A DNA stretch of 64,000 nt from Chthoniobacter flavus (GTDB lineage Bacteria > Verrucomicrobiota > Verrucomicrobiia > Chthoniobacterales > Chthoniobacteraceae). This document shows, piece by piece, positions 37,190 through 46,156 of the stretch (the stretch's first letter is position 1; every line of letters begins with the position of its first letter). Location: positions 29,336 through 93,335 of the forward strand of contig CAMAUX010000017.1 of the NCBI GenBank assembly GCA_945861435.1. Reading direction: 5' to 3'. The translations under genes and the position numbers were made by a program. Below the pieces are notes generated by a model. It did no database searches. It was not told the origin of the DNA and was given only the letters and a program-made list of their open reading frames with translations.

Positions 37190-37350
37190 ACCCCAACCTG
37201 ACACACGCAGGTCAAAGCACGCCCGCCGCACCTCCCGGGCGCAGCGCTTGTTCCAACCCAAAATCGGACGGAGCCTGAAGCGCAGTCAGTCGCTCCGCCG
37301 AGCACACCGCACAGGATCCGCGCCGTCGCTTTTCACTCCCCGAACCGCGC

Positions 37351-38757
37351 TCAGCGGGTGGTCTCGGCGGAGGGAAAAAGGCGGTCGAGTTTCAGAATCG
37401 CAACCAACTGCCCATCCGCATTGACCACATGGGTGATGGGCAGTTTGGCGGCGTCCTTGACCGGCTCAAACAGGCTCGTCGGAAACTCGCGAATCGCCAG
37501 GACTTGGTCCACAAGGACGCCCGTCATCGCGCCCTCCAGCATCGCCAGCAAGCAGGGTGGATCCTCCGCGAGAGCCGCACCCCGGGTGTAAGTCGACGCC
37601 TGTTTGCGCAGATCAATCACCGGCACCATCTGCTCGCCCACATCCGCCATCCCGTCGAAATGCTCCAAGTCCGCAGGCAGCGGCGTAAGGCGTACACTCG
37701 CTTGGATGCGCGTGATCCGCTCCAGCGCCATGCCGAAGGTCTCCGTCCCGAGACGCACCGTCAGCACTTGCATCAACTGCTCCGGCGCCTCGGCGGCGGC
37801 GTCCGCCTGGGTGGTTGCATGAACGGCCTGAGGGGCGATCGAACGAATCTGCGCCTCCACCTGACCAATCAACTGCGCAGGGTCAATCACACCAACGATG
37901 CGGTCCGCTTCCAGCACCAGATACTGGCGGATCCCTGCCATGGGCTCCCTCATGTCATGCACGAGGTCCGGTGAGAACCGTTCCAGACCGGCTGCGCGGT
38001 CGATGAAAAGCGCCACCTGAGGGCCGTCCTCAAGCTCAGCGATCAAGCACGTCTCACGTCCCGATGACACCGGCTTGCCAAGCAACCCGGCGGTCGAGAG
38101 CGCCAGCACAGGGGTTCCTCGAAGGTCGATCAAACCGAGCACCCATGAGGGCGCGCCCGGCATGTAGCGGATGGCTCCCGGCGAGTTCAGCTCCAGAACG
38201 TCCCCGGACGCAAACGCGTAGTGCTCTCCGCCAATCTCCACCAAGAGAAAGGGGATCGAATCCTCCATGTGCAAACTTTCAGAAGCATCTTCCTCCAAAG
38301 TCGTTGCCAGCAGCACTTCGCCACCGGGCGCCACGGCATCCACCTTCTCACTTTCCGCCAGATGATCGAGGTCGAGCAGGTAAAGCTGCTCCCCCCCAAG
38401 TTGAAACGAGGCTTTGAACAGCGGGTGCTTCTCACGAGCCGCCTGAACATTTTCCGGAGCCACGTCCGACTCCGCTTGGATCATCGAGTTCACCTGTTGA
38501 ACGCGAAGCGCGAGGGTGCCGTTGGCATCGCCGACCACAATCAGGATCCCACCCGCCGGCTGCGACTGCCCCAGAATCGCCGCGAGATTGATCTGCGGCA
38601 CGATCTGTCCGATGGCTTCCACCAACCCCTCAAACGCATCAGCACAAAAAGGCAGCGGCGTCAGCGGGCCGCCCTCCACCACCCCAATGACACGGCTGAG
38701 AGGCAACGCCACCGAGGTGTCGTTGAACTTGCAGCAGAGGAGATCAAGAAGCGCCAT
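37351..38757 (-). CDS. Triple CheW-domain scaffold protein
   Basis: 468 aa containing three successive CheW-like beta-barrel units at about 1-135, 165-310 and 325-465. Each has an opening strand (LLCCKFNDTSVALPL, FLLVEIGGEHYAFASGDVL, VLTVRLGTETFGMALERI) and a middle INL/IDLR segment. Ordinary CheW is about 160 aa and single-domain; a tandem trio implies a large array scaffold that can bind several CheA or receptor units at once. It is the last gene of the chemosensory operon, 30 bp after the cyclase response regulator. Confidence 0.85.
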   Translation of the reverse strand: MALLDLLCCKFNDTSVALPLSRVIGVVEGGPLTPLPFCADAFEGLVEAIGQIVPQINLAAILGQSQPAGGILIVVGDANGTLALRVQQVNSMIQAESDVAPENVQAAREKHPLFKASFQLGGEQLYLLDLDHLAESEKVDAVAPGGEVLLATTLEEDASESLHMEDSIPFLLVEIGGEHYAFASGDVLELNSPGAIRYMPGAPSWVLGLIDLRGTPVLALSTAGLLGKPVSSGRETCLIAELEDGPQVALFIDRAAGLERFSPDLVHDMREPMAGIRQYLVLEADRIVGVIDPAQLIGQVEAQIRSIAPQAVHATTQADAAAEAPEQLMQVLTVRLGTETFGMALERITRIQASVRLTPLPADLEHFDGMADVGEQMVPVIDLRKQASTYTRGAALAEDPPCLLAMLEGAMTGVLVDQVLAIREFPTSLFEPVKDAAKLPITHVVNADGQLVAILKLDRLFPSAETTR

Positions 38758-38787
38758 AGATCTTCAGTCCAAGTCCTATCCCTAGTC

Positions 38788-40521
38788 CTAGCCGTTCTTG
38801 GATTCCATGCTCCAAACGCCGTCCCAATTCGGCTTCGGATTCGCCGACAGCACGCCACAGCGCTCCATAAAAATCCGGCAGGCTTTGTCGGCCGGATTCA
38901 ATTCCGCCGCGGCCTTGAACCCCACGGCGGCCGCTCCAAAATCGCCCGCGGTATACTGCCGGAAAGCGGCGTTGAAGGACTCCAGCCACGGGGCGTCTTT
39001 TTCCTGCGCATAGTTGTGGAGCACCTCGTGGACATCGGTCGCGGTCTGCTGGCCCTTCACGCGGACCCTGTCGAGCAACCGGGAATGGACGGGTGCCCTG
39101 AGCATTCCGAAAGTGTTGCCGCAAAGCAGCAGTTGGGCGCCGTAGTGGCTGGTGAGACTCTCGATGCGAGCGGAAAGGTTCACCGCATTGCCAATCACCG
39201 TGTAGTTCATCCGCTCCGGTGAACCGATCTGGCCCGCGACCACCTCGCCGGTCGCAAGCCCGATGCCGATCCGGAACGGGAGATGCCCCGCTGCGGCCCG
39301 GTCCGCATTGAAAAACTCCAGCGCCTGCAGCATCGACACCGCACCCTTCACCGCATTGTCGGCGTGGTTGCCGGAATTGGTGGGCACCCCGAAGAGCGCC
39401 ATCACAGCGTCGCCGATGAACTTGTCGATGACGCCGAAGTTCCCCTTCACGACATCCGCCATGAAGGTGAAGTATTCGTTCATCATGGTCACCAGCGCCT
39501 CGGGCTCGAGCCCCTCGCACAGCTGCGTGAAACCGCGCACGTCGCTGAACAGGATCGTCGCCGGAGCCAGCTTGCCCCCAAGCCCCAGATTCTCGCCGGA
39601 CATGACAGCATCGGTCACGGAACTCGACATCGCGCGGTCGAGAACCTTGCGCAAAGCCTGCTCGGCGGAAATGTCCTCGATGCTCACCAACAGGGCCACG
39701 GACTCCCGCAATCCAGCAGCCGCGGGTTCAATGCTCATGCGCAGCGGAATCCAATCCCCGCTCTCCGTGGAGAACTCCACCTGCGTCCCCCTCTTGGCAA
39801 CGCCCGAGGAGAGCACCTCCCGGATCTCGTCCGCGATGAGTTCGTTGAACTCACCAAAAAGCGCGCCGAGCGAGGATCCAGCAGGAATCGCCCCGGGCTG
39901 TCCAAGGATCCGCGCCGCGGCCTTGTTGGCGTAAACCAGATTGAGCCCGATATCCAAAGCAATCACCCCAGCGTTGATCGTGTCCAGCAGCGCATCGTGG
40001 ACGCCCGGCCGCGCCGGAGCCACTGCTGACGCGGCGCCGCCTTCTTCCGACGAGGCCGTGGACTCCCCGGTCTGCGCCGGCTCGCCCTCCGCCGCCTCAA
40101 TTTGTGGAAGCCCGCAGATCCGGCGCAGCGTCTGGACGATCTTCGAGCCGCGGCTGGACTTGATGTCCATGCTCACCGACCCCGAGGGCTTGTCCAAAAC
40201 GTCTGCGGCCCCGAGTCGCAGAGCCTCGGCGCGCTCAGGCGAACCCTCGACTCCAAGCGAGGAGAGGATCACCACCTTCGACGTGCTCCGAAGCCCAAGA
40301 CGGCGCAGTGTTTCGAGCCCGGAAAGCTCCGGCATCTCAATGTCCAAAAGGATGACATCGGGCTTCAGCAGTCGGACTTTCTGGAGCGCGATCTTGCCGT
40401 TCTCGGCCGTGTCGATCACGCAAAGCTCCGGGTCAGACTCCACGATCTCCTTCACCAAGCGGCGCATGATGTTGCTGTCGTCGACGACGAGGATCTTTTT
40501 GCGAGGGTCGGTTATGTCCAT
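38788..40521 (-). CDS. Response regulator with PAS domain and class III adenylate cyclase
   Basis: 577 aa. The receiver domain spans about 8-135, with acidic pair D14/D15, phosphoryl acceptor D60, S87 and K111 all present; it resembles CheB/CheY receivers. A PAS-like domain lies at about 175-285. A class III cyclase catalytic domain at about 315-500 has metal Asp residues D327 and D371, adenine-specifying K367 and T441, and transition-state N448 and R452, so it should make cAMP. A C-terminal TPR-like tail (AAVGFKAAAELNPADKACRIF) is common in such cyclases. It probably receives phosphate from the operon's CheA and is its main output. Its ATG overlaps the preceding stop by one base (TAATG). Confidence 0.9.
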   Translation of the reverse strand: MDITDPRKKILVVDDSNIMRRLVKEIVESDPELCVIDTAENGKIALQKVRLLKPDVILLDIEMPELSGLETLRRLGLRSTSKVVILSSLGVEGSPERAEALRLGAADVLDKPSGSVSMDIKSSRGSKIVQTLRRICGLPQIEAAEGEPAQTGESTASSEEGGAASAVAPARPGVHDALLDTINAGVIALDIGLNLVYANKAAARILGQPGAIPAGSSLGALFGEFNELIADEIREVLSSGVAKRGTQVEFSTESGDWIPLRMSIEPAAAGLRESVALLVSIEDISAEQALRKVLDRAMSSSVTDAVMSGENLGLGGKLAPATILFSDVRGFTQLCEGLEPEALVTMMNEYFTFMADVVKGNFGVIDKFIGDAVMALFGVPTNSGNHADNAVKGAVSMLQALEFFNADRAAAGHLPFRIGIGLATGEVVAGQIGSPERMNYTVIGNAVNLSARIESLTSHYGAQLLLCGNTFGMLRAPVHSRLLDRVRVKGQQTATDVHEVLHNYAQEKDAPWLESFNAAFRQYTAGDFGAAAVGFKAAAELNPADKACRIFMERCGVLSANPKPNWDGVWSMESKNG

Positions 40522-41012
40522 TATCGGGAGTGGGAAAGTTCGCGGGCGATATCAGCAGGCAACTCGATGAGGGACCGCAAAAACTCGCGCTTCGCCCGGG
40601 TATCCGTCAGCGGCCACCGCGCATCCGGCCGGATCCGCACCCACAAGGAACCATGGGCATCGCGCATGGCTGCATCGCACAGGGGGGCGATCCGCTGGGG
40701 GAGCGCCGGCAGCCTCTGCAGGTCGTCCTCCCGGCAGTAAACGATCTGATCCACGGAATCCACCACCAGAAAAATATCCCTCTCACCATCCTCGGAAATC
40801 CAGTGAATCCCGGCGCAGGCCCGCGTGCTCGGCTCAACCGATGGTTCAAGCAATCGCCTCAGGTCCACCAAGGGAAAGCCCGCCGGCCCCCGTAAACGCG
40901 GCCTCCGCGGACGGACCACCTCCGCCTCAGTGAGCGCGCGGATGGAATGGATGCTGTGGCCCGGAAACAGGAGCCGGAAATCCCTGCATCGAATGGCGAC
41001 GTGTTCGCTCAT
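40521..41012 (-). CDS. Divergent CheW-like protein
   Basis: 163 aa. Weak CheW features are visible: a predicted strand pair (VAIRCRDFRLLFPGHSI), FPLVDLRRLL in place of the INLR segment, and DIFLVVDSVDQIVYC. It is Arg- and Pro-richer than typical CheW and would not be recognised without its position between CheA (ATGA overlap upstream) and the cyclase response regulator. A coupling or adaptor role is inferred. Confidence 0.65.
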   Translation of the reverse strand: MSEHVAIRCRDFRLLFPGHSIHSIRALTEAEVVRPRRPRLRGPAGFPLVDLRRLLEPSVEPSTRACAGIHWISEDGERDIFLVVDSVDQIVYCREDDLQRLPALPQRIAPLCDAAMRDAHGSLWVRIRPDARWPLTDTRAKREFLRSLIELPADIARELSHSR

Positions 41013-43747
41013 GACAATGCTCCGTTCTCACGCACATGCGCAGGATGATTGCGCAATCCCGTCACCGCGGCTCCACGGGCCAGGGTGAAAAGCCCCTCGG
41101 GATCGATCACGATCACGATGCGGTCCGTGCCGAGCGTCGAAATCCCACCAATCCCAGGCAGGTGCGCGATCCGCGGGTGCATTTCCTGAATCAACAGGTC
41201 GTTGCGACGCAGAATCCTGTGCACCTCCACGCCGATCCGCCGCCCGCCATATTCGCAGACGATGATCGACACAAGAGCCTCGTCGCCCTCAGCCGGAGCG
41301 GGAAGCCGCAGGAGATCCACCAAACGGAAAAGCGGAAGGAATCGCCCGTGAAGCAGCACGCTGCGCTGCCCGTTCACATTCTGCAATTCACTCGCAGGCA
41401 CCAGCGTGCCCTCCACCACGATCCGGTCCGGAAACGCCACCGTCTGCACCCCGGTCTCCGCCAGCAGCATCGGCTGGATCGCCTTTGAAAGCGGCATGTT
41501 CAGCTGGAACCGCGTCCCCTGCCCGGAGCGTGTGGAAATCTCAATCTTGCCTCCGAGCTTGGTGACATTCACCAGCACCACATCCATCCCCACACCGCGC
41601 CCCGAAGTGTCGGTGATTTTCTCCGCGGTCGAGAACCCCGGGGCGAAGATGAAGCGGGCGATCTGCTCATCGCTCAGCGTGTGGCTTTCGTCCTCGCCCA
41701 CCAGTCCGGAGGCGACTGCCTTCTGACGCACACGCTCAATGTTGATCCCACGGCCGTCATCGCGTACTTCCACCACGATCCGGTTGCCACTCTGTTCAGC
41801 AGAAAGAATGAGGGTGGCGGTCCGCGGCTTGCCCGCTGCCACCCTTTCCTCGGGAGTCTCGATGCCGTGGTCCACGCTGTTGCGGAGCATGTGCATCAAC
41901 GGATCTGCGAGAAGCTCCACCATCGCATTGTCCACCCGGATCCCTTTCGAGCGGGCCTCAAAACGCACCAGCTTCCTCTGCTTCTGCGCCGTGTCCCGGA
42001 TCATCCGCGGGAACCGGGTGAAAAGCGTGTCGATCGGAATGACGCGCAGGCCCAGCGTGGTCTCGTGAATCTGACCGATGAGCTGGTGCGCCTGATTCTC
42101 CAGGGATGCAAACTCGTACTGCTGCCGGATCAGCCACTCGATCTTGGGAAGGAGCTGCGGGGCGTGACGCTCGCTGTAATCGAAAAGTTCCTGCAGCAGA
42201 TCCAGCGCCTGCCCGTCGTGCACCATCGCGTTGAAGCGCGAGGAAACGTTGAAGAACTGGCTCACGCGTCCAAACATCGAGTCCAGCAACTCCACCGGCA
42301 CACGCACCTGCGCACCGCCACCGGCTGCCGCAACGGCCTTGGGCTTCACCCCGAAATGGGATGACGCCTGCCGCCCGTCCAGCTTCCGCAACACCACCAC
42401 CTCGGACTGCTCACTCTCACCAGCCAATACCGAGCGAATCTCCGCCTCCCTGCGCGTGCTGAAAAACAGAAGCGCCAGGTACTGCGCGGAATCGATGACA
42501 GCGCTCTCACTGAGGACGATCTCGAGGATCGGACCCGTGCGCTCCACCAACCGCGACACAGCCCCCTCCTCCCGCGGCTGAGGCAGCAAGGCCTCGTACA
42601 TCGCACCAGTGCGGCTCTTGGCAAAAACCGGCAGTCTCTCGACAAGCGCAGATGGCACGATCTGAAACCGTTCGGGATCCAGTTTCTTCGCCTCCAAAAA
42701 CTTCCGGCTGCTGTCCGGAATTTGAAACGGCGCGAGGAGAACCTCCCGGATCTGGCCGGCGACAAGGGCGGTCGGTTCCGAGTGACGGGTCACGTCGGAA
42801 TCAAGGTCGACGCGTATCGCATCCGCAGCACGGGAACGCCATTCGGCGCGATTTTGCTCCCCGCAATCCGATCGCGCCAAGGCCGGGAGCAGCGTGAGGA
42901 AGGGCGAGCCGGGAATCAGGATCGCCAGAAGGTTGAGCCCCTCTTCAAGACGGCCGCCCTCGAGCATCTCCAGCAGAGCCTTCCGGAACCACACACGCAC
43001 CGCAGCATGGCTTTCCGCAAGACCGCACGGCTGGCCGATGAGAAACCGGTAGTTATCCAGCAACCTCAGGAAACGGGCGAAGCACAGCGGGGACTTCTTG
43101 AGAACGGCCTCCTCAAGGGCCTGCCCGAGCACAGGAAGATGGACCTTTTCCAGTGAGAACCCCACAACCGAGGCGTCCTCGGTGAGCTGCTCCTCCGGCA
43201 GGTACGTGGGGTCGGCGAGCGTCCTGGAAATGTCGGGAAGCAGTTCCTCGAACAACTCTCCAAGGGCCACCAGCGTGTCGAAATCCCCGTGCAGATCGGC
43301 ATCGGGATGCTGCCCGGCAGAAGCAGCGGACTCGGCAACTGCCTGCTGACCACCCGCAACCGCGCCTCCCCCCACAGCCAACCGCAGATCCGTGATGAGT
43401 TGCTCGGGCGGCGAAAATTCCCGGCCTTCCACCAACTCAGCACCCGCCTTCTTGATGGCGTCCAGCGCCTGCAGAAGCAGATCCTGAGCGCTTTCGGTGA
43501 ATGGCTGGGTGCCGGAACGGAAGGTTGCCAAAAGCGATTCCGACTCGTGTGCAAGGCTTTCGAGGGACCGGTGATTCACCACCCGCGAAAGACCTTTGAC
43601 CGAATGAAAGCTGCGGAACAGCAGGTTGATCTCCTCCATCGAAGGCGCGCCCGCGTCCGCCTGCACAAGGATTTGCTCGGAAACGGCAATGTGCTCCGCG
43701 AGCTCCGTGGAGAACTCCTTCACCAGTGCTGGATCGCGTTCGCTCAT
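41009..43747 (-). CDS. cheA: CheA-type chemotaxis histidine kinase
   Basis: 912 aa from the ATG at 43747, overlapping the upstream stop as ATGA. The N-terminal Hpt domain has phosphorylatable H48 (LFRSFHSVKGLSRV). A long region at about 135-490 has no recognised domain and lacks a CheY-docking P2 signature. Dimerisation follows, then the HATPase domain with N-box LMHMLRNSVDHG (N623), G1 DDGRGI and the loop GFSTAEKITDTSGRGVGMDV. The C-terminal CheW-like regulatory domain runs from about 770. No fused receiver is present. It should phosphorylate the receiver of the cyclase two genes downstream. Confidence 0.92.
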   Translation of the reverse strand: MSERDPALVKEFSTELAEHIAVSEQILVQADAGAPSMEEINLLFRSFHSVKGLSRVVNHRSLESLAHESESLLATFRSGTQPFTESAQDLLLQALDAIKKAGAELVEGREFSPPEQLITDLRLAVGGGAVAGGQQAVAESAASAGQHPDADLHGDFDTLVALGELFEELLPDISRTLADPTYLPEEQLTEDASVVGFSLEKVHLPVLGQALEEAVLKKSPLCFARFLRLLDNYRFLIGQPCGLAESHAAVRVWFRKALLEMLEGGRLEEGLNLLAILIPGSPFLTLLPALARSDCGEQNRAEWRSRAADAIRVDLDSDVTRHSEPTALVAGQIREVLLAPFQIPDSSRKFLEAKKLDPERFQIVPSALVERLPVFAKSRTGAMYEALLPQPREEGAVSRLVERTGPILEIVLSESAVIDSAQYLALLFFSTRREAEIRSVLAGESEQSEVVVLRKLDGRQASSHFGVKPKAVAAAGGGAQVRVPVELLDSMFGRVSQFFNVSSRFNAMVHDGQALDLLQELFDYSERHAPQLLPKIEWLIRQQYEFASLENQAHQLIGQIHETTLGLRVIPIDTLFTRFPRMIRDTAQKQRKLVRFEARSKGIRVDNAMVELLADPLMHMLRNSVDHGIETPEERVAAGKPRTATLILSAEQSGNRIVVEVRDDGRGINIERVRQKAVASGLVGEDESHTLSDEQIARFIFAPGFSTAEKITDTSGRGVGMDVVLVNVTKLGGKIEISTRSGQGTRFQLNMPLSKAIQPMLLAETGVQTVAFPDRIVVEGTLVPASELQNVNGQRSVLLHGRFLPLFRLVDLLRLPAPAEGDEALVSIIVCEYGGRRIGVEVHRILRRNDLLIQEMHPRIAHLPGIGGISTLGTDRIVIVIDPEGLFTLARGAAVTGLRNHPAHVRENGALS

Positions 43748-44196
43748 GCCGGATGAGAGCTGGGGATTGCTGCGGCCGCCTGCCTCAGCCGCTCCACATA
43801 AGAACTTCCGCCAGACGCACACAGGCCCGCACTGGAACGACCCTGCGGCTTTTGCAGAAGACCCGCCGCCCCGCACAACAACAGGGGTTCCAGCGCGAGA
43901 TCACCCTCCACTGCCCTCGTGCCGGTCAGCAGGATCGGACCGCGGGTCACCAGCGTCCACTTGGTCACCAAGCGCACCGCCGCGGAAATCTCCATGTCAT
44001 CCAGATCCAGCAGAAGCATGGAATCGGGTGCATTGCGCGCGGCGTCCAGAATCCCGTCCACCTCCACGCGGATCAGCCTGAACTCCGGCGCGAGCGCGGC
44101 GGTCAGCACCATCGCGAAGACCGGGTCCGAGGTGCTCAACAGGATCGGAGCCTGCCCCTCAGTTTCTGCGGGAATGGGCGTTGGGGCGGCGGTCAT
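43744..44196 (-). CDS. Divergent stand-alone receiver domain
   Basis: 150 aa resembling a CheY-like fold: first strand PILLSTSDPVFAMV, third strand SMLLLDLDD with possible acceptor D64 or D66, GPILLTGT with T91/T93, and LLQKPQG with K116. The usual acidic pair after the first strand is reduced to one Asp (D24), so phosphorylation is doubtful. The last 35 residues (SSAGLCASGG onward) are not part of a receiver. It overlaps both neighbours by ATGA, which supports tight co-expression with CheB and CheA. Confidence 0.65.
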   Translation of the reverse strand: MTAAPTPIPAETEGQAPILLSTSDPVFAMVLTAALAPEFRLIRVEVDGILDAARNAPDSMLLLDLDDMEISAAVRLVTKWTLVTRGPILLTGTRAVEGDLALEPLLLCGAAGLLQKPQGRSSAGLCASGGSSYVERLRQAAAAIPSSHPA

Positions 44197-45272
44197 GGAG
44201 CGGGGGCCGATCGCCTGGCTCTCTCGGGAGAGGTCAGCCAGCGGTTCAAGGTGTCGATGATTTGTTCGGGCGTCTGCACCTCACGCGCCGCTCCGTTCTG
44301 GATGGCGGACTGGGGCATCCCAGCCACGGCGCAGGTGTCGGGGCGCTGGGCCACCACCGGATAGCCCTGCCGCATCAGCTCCAAAGCCCCTTTGGAACCA
44401 TCCTGCCCCATGCCCGTAAGGATCACCGAATGGGTCGCGATCCCCACACGCGCCGCGGTCAGCAGAAGATGATCAATGCTCGGATGAAACGGATTCTCCG
44501 GCAGCACAGCCTCGCGCAGCCGCATCTGCCCGGAAGCCAGACGGGTCAGCTCAAAGTCGCGTCCTCCCTGCACCATGCCGATGGTGCCAGCTTCGGGAAT
44601 GCTCCCCACGCCCACCTCGACGACTCGATGCCCGGTCTCCTCCGTGAGGCGTTGGGCGAACTCAGCCGTCTGCCCGTGCGGCATGTGCTGCGCGATCAAG
44701 AAGGGAACCGCCGGATGCGTAATCCTCTTCAGGATCTGCATGAGCAGGGGCGGCCCGCCCGTGGAAACGCCCACCACCACAAGCTCCACCGCAGCCGGCT
44801 TAGCCTTCGGCGATGGCAGGGATTGAGGAGGCAGCGAAGCGCCTACGGCCGCCGCAGTGCGATGAACGGCATCCGCGCCGTGCAGCCACGCCTCACGGAT
44901 CGCCTGAATCGCCTTGGGCAGTTCATCTTTGATATACGCCAGATCCATCTCGCCAGGGCGCCGCCCCGCCAGCAGACGGACCGCCGGCTTGGTGGCGAGC
45001 GCCGCGGGAAGCGGCTGGCCACGGCTGCTGACAATGAGCGTGGGCTCGCGGCGCAGGGTGAGAAAGCGCTCGAGCTGCGGTCCCTCAGGATCCTGCAGCA
45101 GTTCAATATCGATCACCGCCACACAGTCGCTTTCCTGCCGCAGCAACGTCTCGATCGCCGCGCAATCTCGCGCCTCCCCCAGCAGACGCAATTCCGGATT
45201 CGTGGCGAACACCGGACGCAGGGCGATAGCCGTGAAACTGGATTTCACCGCAAAACAGACCCGGAACTTCAT
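44193..45272 (-). CDS. cheB: CheB-type protein-glutamate methylesterase with degenerate receiver
   Basis: 359 aa from the ATG at 45272, overlapping the CheR stop as ATGA. The C-terminal methylesterase domain (about 162-350) is intact: S170 in GVSTGGPP, H196 in AQHMPHG and D291 in TGMGQDG. It removes methyl groups from receptor glutamates. The N-terminal domain keeps the receiver length, but the first-strand acidic residues are gone (VCFAVKSS) and only D55 remains as a possible acceptor. Regulation by phosphorylation is therefore unlikely or altered. Confidence 0.9.
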   Translation of the reverse strand: MKFRVCFAVKSSFTAIALRPVFATNPELRLLGEARDCAAIETLLRQESDCVAVIDIELLQDPEGPQLERFLTLRREPTLIVSSRGQPLPAALATKPAVRLLAGRRPGEMDLAYIKDELPKAIQAIREAWLHGADAVHRTAAAVGASLPPQSLPSPKAKPAAVELVVVGVSTGGPPLLMQILKRITHPAVPFLIAQHMPHGQTAEFAQRLTEETGHRVVEVGVGSIPEAGTIGMVQGGRDFELTRLASGQMRLREAVLPENPFHPSIDHLLLTAARVGIATHSVILTGMGQDGSKGALELMRQGYPVVAQRPDTCAVAGMPQSAIQNGAAREVQTPEQIIDTLNRWLTSPERARRSAPAP

Positions 45273-46114
45273 GGCGATAAGCGTCCTTTCTTTTTCCAAA
45301 GAAGCGCGCGGCCGTCGCTCAGCATGTCGAATCCGTCAGCATTGCGCATCGTGTCTGCAGGGCCGAGCAGGAGGACTCCGCCCGGACGCAGCGAACCCTC
45401 GAGTTTGGTGAGGATCGCGCGCACGTCCGCCTCCTTGAAATAGATGAGGATATTCCGACAGAGAATCAGGTCGATGTCCGTGGCGGGAGCGGGATCCTTG
45501 AGCAGATTGCGTTGCTGGAAGGACGTGGATTTGCGGAGGCCCTCGTCGGCCGTCCATGTGGTGGTTTGCTGCGAGAGCACTGCCTCGAAGTGCTGCCGCC
45601 CAAACGCCGGGATATCGCGGAAGCTGTTGAGTCCGGAGCTGACGGTGTACCTGCCCATGCTGGCCTTTTGGATCATGTCGGGGCTCAGATCCGTGCCAAT
45701 CACCGAAGTCTCCCAAGCAGCGGCATCAGCCTGTGCAAAGCTGCGGAGGGCGTCCCTCAGCATGAGCCCGATCGTGTAAACTTCCTCCCCGGAAGAACAG
45801 CCCGCACACCAGACTCGGAACACCTTGCGGCCCGATTTTTTCCTTTCTTCAAACAGCGCGGGCAGGACGTTTTGGCCAAGGTACTGGAGCTGGGAAGGGT
45901 GGCGGTAAAAGTAAGTCTCGTGGATCAGAAAGGGCTCGATGAACTCAAGCCATTCCCGGTCCGTGGGAGAGGCACGCAGCAGGCGCTCCACGAACGCCAG
46001 CCGTCCCCCGAAATCCATCGGCGCAAGCAATTGCTCCACCTTCGGCCGCGAAATCTCCTCCCGCAACCCAGCCTGGCTGGCAATCGTATCGATCAGAGTT
46101 TCCGCCGGATTCAT
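45269..46114 (-). CDS. cheR: CheR-type chemotaxis protein methyltransferase
   Basis: 281 aa from the ATG at 46114. The N-terminal helical domain is followed by the Rossmann methyltransferase: FLIHETYFYRHPSQL, the SAM-binding loop VFRVWCAGCSSGEEVYTIGL, and DLILCRNILIYF. It methylates receptor glutamates using S-adenosylmethionine, opposing CheB encoded immediately downstream. No tetratricopeptide extension is present. It lies 42 bp after the receptor gene. Confidence 0.93.
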   Translation of the reverse strand: MNPAETLIDTIASQAGLREEISRPKVEQLLAPMDFGGRLAFVERLLRASPTDREWLEFIEPFLIHETYFYRHPSQLQYLGQNVLPALFEERKKSGRKVFRVWCAGCSSGEEVYTIGLMLRDALRSFAQADAAAWETSVIGTDLSPDMIQKASMGRYTVSSGLNSFRDIPAFGRQHFEAVLSQQTTTWTADEGLRKSTSFQQRNLLKDPAPATDIDLILCRNILIYFKEADVRAILTKLEGSLRPGGVLLLGPADTMRNADGFDMLSDGRALLWKKKGRLSP

Positions 46115-46156
46115 GCAGGGAGGTCTGGGCAGGAGCCCAAACAAAGCGCGTTCAGC

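Noticed and set aside
34358..37261. A 967-codon minus-strand open frame
   Set aside because: It is the antisense of the FecR lipoprotein and beta-barrel genes, which have signal peptides and recognisable domains; its protein is low-complexity Gly/Val/Asp-rich.
36054..37424. A plus-strand open frame overlapping the outer-membrane barrel
   Set aside because: Ser/Pro/Thr-rich out-of-frame translation of the barrel gene.
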